This document shows, piece after piece, positions 59,140 through 64,000 of a stretch of 64,000 nt of DNA (positions are counted from its first letter, which is position 1; each line of letters opens with the position of its first letter). Source of the stretch: Bathymodiolus brooksi (taxonomy: Eukaryota > Mollusca > Bivalvia > Mytilida > Modiolidae). A program made the position numbers and the translations under genes. The notes under the pieces are model-generated. The model had not been told where the DNA came from. It did not search any database and was given only the letters and a program-made list of their open reading frames with translations. The stretch spans positions 44,499,414 to 44,563,413 of the forward strand of contig OY804585.1 in assembly GCA_963680875.1 (NCBI GenBank), given 5' to 3'.

Positions 59140-60040
59140 GAAGTGTTGATGAGAGCAGTGGAATTATTCAAGGTCGGTGGAATCAACCAAGGTCAGCCGT
59201 GTGATATGTATTATGTTGATCATGTTTAAGAATGAATCAATGTTTTTATACTTTTTTTATTTCATTGTATAACCCCCTGTTGTAAATCACATACTAGCAG
59301 ATTAATTAATGTTATAGAAATTCATATTGTATTAAAGAAGTAGAGAAAGACAAAAAGTGGCATTAAACACCAAAAATCAATCATTAGAGAAAGACAGTAA
59401 ATTGCTTTATTTATAATTGCTCACTTTTTTGAATGAATGATGGTTTGTCAGAACTTTTTATAATTGATATACAGCCTGATTTGAATGATTAAAGCAAAAG
59501 GAGTGTTACATTTATAAGTAATTCCACAGACAGATTTTTACAACTTCAGGATCAATCTTGAACTATATCATTAGCAAGGATTTTACTGTGATCAGCTAAC
59601 TACTGTATCACTGAATTGTCTTCATAGTTTAAAACACGGGAAAGAACATTGTATTAACTTACAAAATAATTAAAGAGAGAAAGATTAAGCCCGAGTTTGA
59701 CTTACAATAAATTTTGTTTATTTAACACAAAAAGTGAATGAAATAGTTAATGCAATTCATTTCATAGAGGAACAATCAAGAATGATTGTTATTATATTTT
59801 TTTTTATTTTTTGTGTATTTGATGTACATTTGATATGTCAAATAAGTAAAAATAAATAAATGTTACTATTACTTTTTGTTATTTTCTTTTATTTTGCACA
59901 CCAGTGATGTTAATGTGCCTCAAGTACAGTACAAATGTACATTGTGGGTTGGAGACAATGAAATTTGTATTTGCTGCTTCTCTGCTAAACATGCAGAATT
60001 AAGCCTTAATTTAAGGAGTAATAGTATAGACTGGTTGGTT
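59140..60040. other. Non-coding, with SINE tail fragment
   Basis: 59357-59390 reads AAAGTGGCATTAAACACCAA, followed by an ATCAATCATT tail, the end of the SINE seen at 52387. Otherwise nothing recognised. Confidence 0.45.
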
Positions 60041-60054
60041 GGAAACATGATAAT

Positions 60055-60430
60055 GAGTGGAGCGACATGTCTATCTAAGGACTGTTGTTTCAGTGAGCTA
60101 GCACTATAAAAATCCAACTAAGCCACAATATAGCTATAAAAAATTGTGAGTCGTGGGTTTGAGCCCTGGTCGAGTCGAACCAAAAACTATAAAATTGGTA
60201 AGAATGCAGCATAAAAGAGTAAGAATAAAGACTGATTGGCTCAGAATCTGGATAGTGTGTCCCAAGTGGAGGAACAGGTCTACCTACAGAATGTTTCAGT
60301 CACCTACCACTATAAAAATCCAACTTAGTGTGTTGGTCTAGTGCAAAGGAAATCGTTGAATGTAACTTGCTCTCGCCATGATATAAATGAAAAATTGCTC
60401 ATTTGGCATTAAAACAATAATCACTCGTTC
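60055..60430 (+). repeat. Two overlapping degenerate SINE copies (V-SINE-like)
   Basis: First piece 60055-60120: GAGCGACATGTCTATCTAAG, CAGTGAGCTAGCACTATAAA. Second copy from about 60145: B-box-like GGGTTTGAGCCCTGGTCGAG, AAAGACTGATTGGCTCAGAA, CAGTCACCTACCACTATAAA, CGCCATGATATAAATGAAAA and a tail with GGCATTAAAACAATAATCAC. Confidence 0.6.
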
Positions 60431-62111
60431 ACTCATACAGCATGTGCAAGGTTCAGAAAATAATATAAAGTTGTAACCTTTATGGAGAACCTGTTTTTAC
60501 TCCTGGTATTTTGATAGTTCCTTGTCTTATTATTTTGTTTTACCTGAAATGACTGGTTGTATTCTATACCTGTTTTACATCCTATGACTCCAGTACAAGG
60601 GAATTTGTCTTGAACTACTCTTGTTCATTTAAGAATATATGTGCAGTAATGCCGGTCAGTTTATTTTGTATGAGATACAGGAGCAAGTTTACTATCCACC
60701 TTTAGTTGATTTTCTAAAAGTAATCATATTTTTTTTAATTATTAACCGTGTTCACCACTATGCTATCAACATAACATTATGAACGATTTACAATCTCAGC
60801 AAGTCGACAAGTTTCATTTACTGAAATAAAATGAAAAACTAAAATACCACACTGTCGGAACAGTTCCTAAATATATTTGAAAAATCGTAGAAGCAGGTAA
60901 ATTTGATACCCCTAACAGGCATATGCACAACAGCACATCTTCCTGGTTTGGTACAGGCACTTCAATAAAAAGTGGTAGGGTTAAATTAGTTTTATGTATC
61001 CAAACCTACCTGTCTTAGTGAAATGATGTGGTCATGTGTTATGTAAAGTGTTTCTAGAATATTCTAGTAACAGAAAGATACAACCAACAATAATTAAATT
61101 TCTATACTTTAGTAATAATAACATACAATTACAAAGCAAAATCTAATTTACAAAGTTTACAAATGGCCTGATCTGAATGTTCAGTTAAATCCCTTGGAAT
61201 AAAGCCCTTTTTCTTTCAGGTACAAATAGTTCGGTTCCTTAATTCCTTTCCTATGAAATTGAATTCCATAGCCTTTAGTCCCATCCACAAAGAGTCCAAA
61301 TATTGTCTGTTGAAATTGTTTATAGTTCAATGTTCAAGTCATGTGACTTCACTGAAGTAAATATATCCAAATACAATGCTATAAATTCCAGCTGTTTTAT
61401 AAATCCTAAATTTCAGACTGGCTGCTCTCAAATTTGCAGACCCTTATATAGTTACAATGTATTTACAAAGAATTTATAACTTTTCCAATTGTGACCTTGT
61501 TTATTTGTTTACATAAATTAAACAATATACAGAAATATCTCCAACATATCAAATCTCAGGGTCAAATATTAAAAACTTGTAAACAGCTTATTCTATTTTT
61601 GATAACCTATTTGCACTGATGATGTTATACTGTATCTTTGTCAACAGCAAAAATATTCTCATGAACAAAATGATATAATCATATTTATTATATATACATA
61701 ACACATGAAAATGATTATTGTCAAGCAAAAGTCATAACTAGGAGGAATCTTTTTGAGAAGTGCAGGAAGGAATCTAAAACAAAATTAAAGCTATTAAGGA
61801 AAGTTTGAAGATAACAAAAGGATAATTATAAGCAATATATAGAAGGACAGACACTAAAATGGCCAAAAGAAAAGGAACAAAAAGACAATGGTCCACAAAA
61901 CACTACACAGAAAAATAAAGATTGAGCAAAGTGAACCTAATTAGACATTAAGGGTGAAATCAGGTGTTTAGATAATGGTAAGCAGTTCCTGCTCCACAAG
62001 TGGTATCCGTTGAGTTACTCATGTTAAAAATCTGGTTGAAAGTTGTGAACAAGGAAAGGACAGGGATTGACTACAACAAAAAGAACATATCCAGGATCAT
62101 CTGTAACACAG
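60431..62111. other. Non-coding stretch, nothing recognised
   Basis: AT-rich sequence without an open frame of note, known repeat or clear splice-bounded exon. Confidence 0.4.
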
Positions 62112-62990
62112 ACCAGGGGCGTAGCTGAGGCTTAATAGTGTGCACGCCATAATTTTTGAAAGGGAGTGTGTCTGGGTCTGCCCCCTCTCCCCCCCCCCCC
62201 GAATTTTTTTTTTCGAGATGCAAAATTGTGCGATCTGGGGCCATTTCAGGGTTTCATATAACATTAATTAGAATCAAGCATAATTTAAATGACTTTGATA
62301 GACAAGCATTTCTTAAAATTGTTCAAAATCTGCCCTTCGTGTCTTAGCTGATACTAACACCTTCGTTGCTTTGTACAAGTCCACTGTCCACTTCAAAAAC
62401 TCGGTGAATATGCATCAATCCAAGGGAAGATAACATGTCATTCTTAATAGTCGACCTAACATAAGTTTTCAAACGTCTCAGTACACTAAATGACCTTTCA
62501 GCAGTAGCGCTTTCTTATTGGCATACACATACACATACAATTGTATCTGTAGAAGGATAGAGAACTGGATTTACAGAATCAAGTATGGTACAAAGTGTTG
62601 TTGGCAAATCATTCCGTTTTGTAATGTTTGGTTCGCAATCTGGCAACTTCTCTCCTGAAACCCTCTAATGACAAATCAATGTCGGCCTGGTATGCCTCGT
62701 GTATTGCAGCGGCATGATCATTAGTTATTTTGTTAACAGCACGAGGCAGTAGATGCTGTGCATGGAAGCGGTTTTCCGATTTAACGTACCGTTTGCTAGT
62801 CTATATATTACCGTACATAGTTACTAGTACGTCCTAATAGCCGCTAAATAATAATATAACAAAAATATTGCTAATTTTAACAGTAATTTTTTTATATTTT
62901 TTTTATTTCCCATTTTTTTTAACCTGCTAATGTGCACGCTATGGCGTCACAGCGTATATGCATCTACGCCTCTGCAGAAATTCTGTAGCA
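62112..62990 (-). mobile_element. Deleted hAT transposon copy
   Basis: Left end CAGGGGCGTAGCTGAGGCTT and right end, on the complement, GCAGAGGCGTAGATGCATAT share the CAG(G/A)GGCGTAG type terminus found in hAT elements, with GTGCACGC repeated just inside each end. The interior retains pieces of a hAT transposase on the minus strand. An 8-bp target duplication is not evident. About 0.88 kb remains of a normally 3-kb element. Confidence 0.65.
62385..62720 (-). pseudogene. hAT transposase remnant, dimerisation region
   Basis: Read on the minus strand: AYQADIDLSLEGFRREVARL (near 62690-62630), NDLPTTLCTILDSVNPVLYP, a TAA stop, then SATAERSFSVLRRLKTYVRS and SSLGLMHIHRVF (62525-62400). AERSFSVLRRLKTY is the signature of the C-terminal hAT dimerisation domain. 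No DDE core remains. Confidence 0.8.
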
Positions 62991-63052
62991 GTTAGTCATG
63001 ATTGTGACCGTAAAACTTTTAAAGTTATCAGTGGGAACCTTTTGTTTTGTAG

Positions 63053-63222
63053 CAACAACACTCTATCAAGGAAATGCTGACAGTAAAAACAAGTTCTTGA
63101 ATATCTACCAACTGACAGATTTATACTCTAAGCGCATGTGTTGCTGGAATGTAGCTACCTGTAAATGGAAAGTTCACAATAGGAAAATTGAAATCATCTC
63201 TCTTGTTACCAGCGAGCTGCTG
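63053..63222 (+). CDS. Tentative exon D of the unrecognised host gene
   Basis: The acceptor CCTTTTGTTTTGTAG (ending 63052) and the donor CTG|GTAAGA (63223) enclose 170 bases. With one base carried from exon C (phase 1) it is open for 56 codons (TLYQGNADSKNKFLNIYQLT, then DLYSKRMCCWNV and IISLVTSELL); the other phases have stops. The phase agreement is encouraging, but the composition is less protein-like than in exons A to C and chance cannot be excluded. The exon would end in phase 0. Confidence 0.35.
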
Positions 63223-63229
63223 GTAAGAT

Positions 63230-63550
63230 CAGGATCAGAATCAGGAAGATTTTTAGTAGGCAAATTTTTCTGAATGGCTTTTTGTTCTTTTGTAAGGTAT
63301 GTTTACCTTAATAATTAACAGAAAATATAGGTTATATATTTTTATGAAATAAACACGTGTTTTCTTAGAATATGGTAAATCCGAGAATTTATGATGTGCA
63401 AAGCAGATGTTTGTTTACAAACAATAATTATATATGTAAGTGTATTTTGTAAACAACTAATGGTACGTAGATACATTGTATCTAACATAGTTAACACTTA
63501 ATCCAAAAAGCAAGTAGGATGGGCAATGCCAGAAACATTTAAAACGCATA
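63230..63550. other. Non-coding stretch
   Basis: Nothing recognised apart from the exon D donor. Confidence 0.4.
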
Positions 63551-64000
63551 TTGTTAGACTTTCATACTTTGTCATGCTTTATCGCATCAATAGGAAAACT
63601 TTGGGGCGATTGTGGTTTGAAAGACATTTTGGTAGATTCATCTGTGTATGCAGCAGGGACTGTTGATCAAATGATGTGTGGAAAGCAGTTCAACCGTGCT
63701 ATGAGGGCGTTAATACTGGTGTATGAAACTTTACGTTCACTTTGGCTGTCGGCATTCTTTCAGTGGTGTGAGGACAATGGTATTGTAAATCCATTACCTG
63801 ACCCTGTCAGGACAGACCTTTATAATATTGTTTTTAAATTCCAAAAAAGGTCAGATTGATTCCAAATCCGTGAGTGAAACATCTGTTCTTGTTATGAACA
63901 GCCTTTCAGAGCACTTAGAAAAATTAGAAAATTTGGATATACGACTTCCCCAACTTTCAAATACTGGGACCTATTTTTAAAGGCCACAGAGATATTGATT
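63551..64000 (+). pseudogene. Fragment of an unclassified repetitive protein, runs off the window
   Basis: The open frame reads FHTLSCFIASIGKLWGDCGL, KDILVDSSVYAAGTVDQMM and GKQFNRAMRALILVYETLRS. This pattern recurs in uncharacterised, high-copy invertebrate proteins that I associate with mobile elements but cannot name. After the frame closes at 63859, other frames continue the same protein (SETSVLVMNSLSEHLEKLEN, then TFKYWDLFLKATEILI at the window end), so there are at least two frameshifts. The N-terminal part is missing. Confidence 0.5.

Noticed and set aside
59876..60109. Possible host exon after CACACCAG
   Set aside because: It overlaps a SINE fragment, has no good donor and would be a further exon without supporting phase information.

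Overview
The window looks like a repeat-saturated piece of a marine bivalve (or at least molluscan) nuclear genome. It is AT-rich, with no operons, rRNA or intact tRNA genes. It carries SINEs with the conserved molluscan-type central domain, Helentron/'pearl'-like elements with tandem-repeat cores, Tx1/L1-like and Jockey/CR1-like LINEs, a Ty3/Gypsy retrotransposon, a MULE and hAT remnants. The species assignment is inference from repeat content only. Nearly all short open frames in the first 25 kb are shadows of tandem repeats and are not genes.

Layout. 1-26290: one very large Helentron-like non-autonomous element, its left end outside the window. Its core is a ~312-bp tandem array (about 58 units) with higher-order structure, and it ends in an inverted-repeat plus hairpin plus CTAG terminus. 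A second element of the same terminal type, with a ~166/332-bp core, is inserted at 14830-22013. 26380-27000: decayed BED-finger/hAT-like coding remnant. 27614-29403: a decayed MULE with terminal inverted repeats and a perfect 9-bp target duplication. 30350-32620: a fold-back hairpin, a SINE, and a short inverted-repeat element carrying a different Helentron-like repeat. 32838-47847: a full-length Tx1/L1-type LINE (minus strand, 10-12 bp target duplication) with an 8-kb Gypsy element (38064-46120) inserted between ORF1 and ORF2. 47848-49661: Helentron-like copies. 49738-52035: a 5'-truncated second LINE. 52387-52656: SINE. 53461-55195: a ~172-bp tandem array. 55240-59140: several fold-back elements. 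62112-62990: a deleted hAT copy. 63551-64000: a frameshifted fragment of an unclassified repetitive coding sequence.

Under the repeats there is evidence for one real host gene on the plus strand. Three short exons (32664-32747, 53065-53159, 57996-58084), and possibly a fourth (63053-63222), each have good splice sites. Each of the first two is open in only one phase, and the intron phases agree (0, 2, 1). The LINE, the Gypsy element and two Helentron-like copies would then all lie in a 20.3-kb intron. The protein is not recognised.

The most unusual items are: the Gypsy element, whose integrase ends in a PHD finger with a histone-H3K4me3-reader look and whose Gag begins with a helix-hairpin-helix domain; the exact empty site for a Helentron-like insertion supplied by the tandem array around it; and an AAGATGGC-type (YY1-like) box that recurs in every repeat-core family here and sits at the very 5' end of the LINE.
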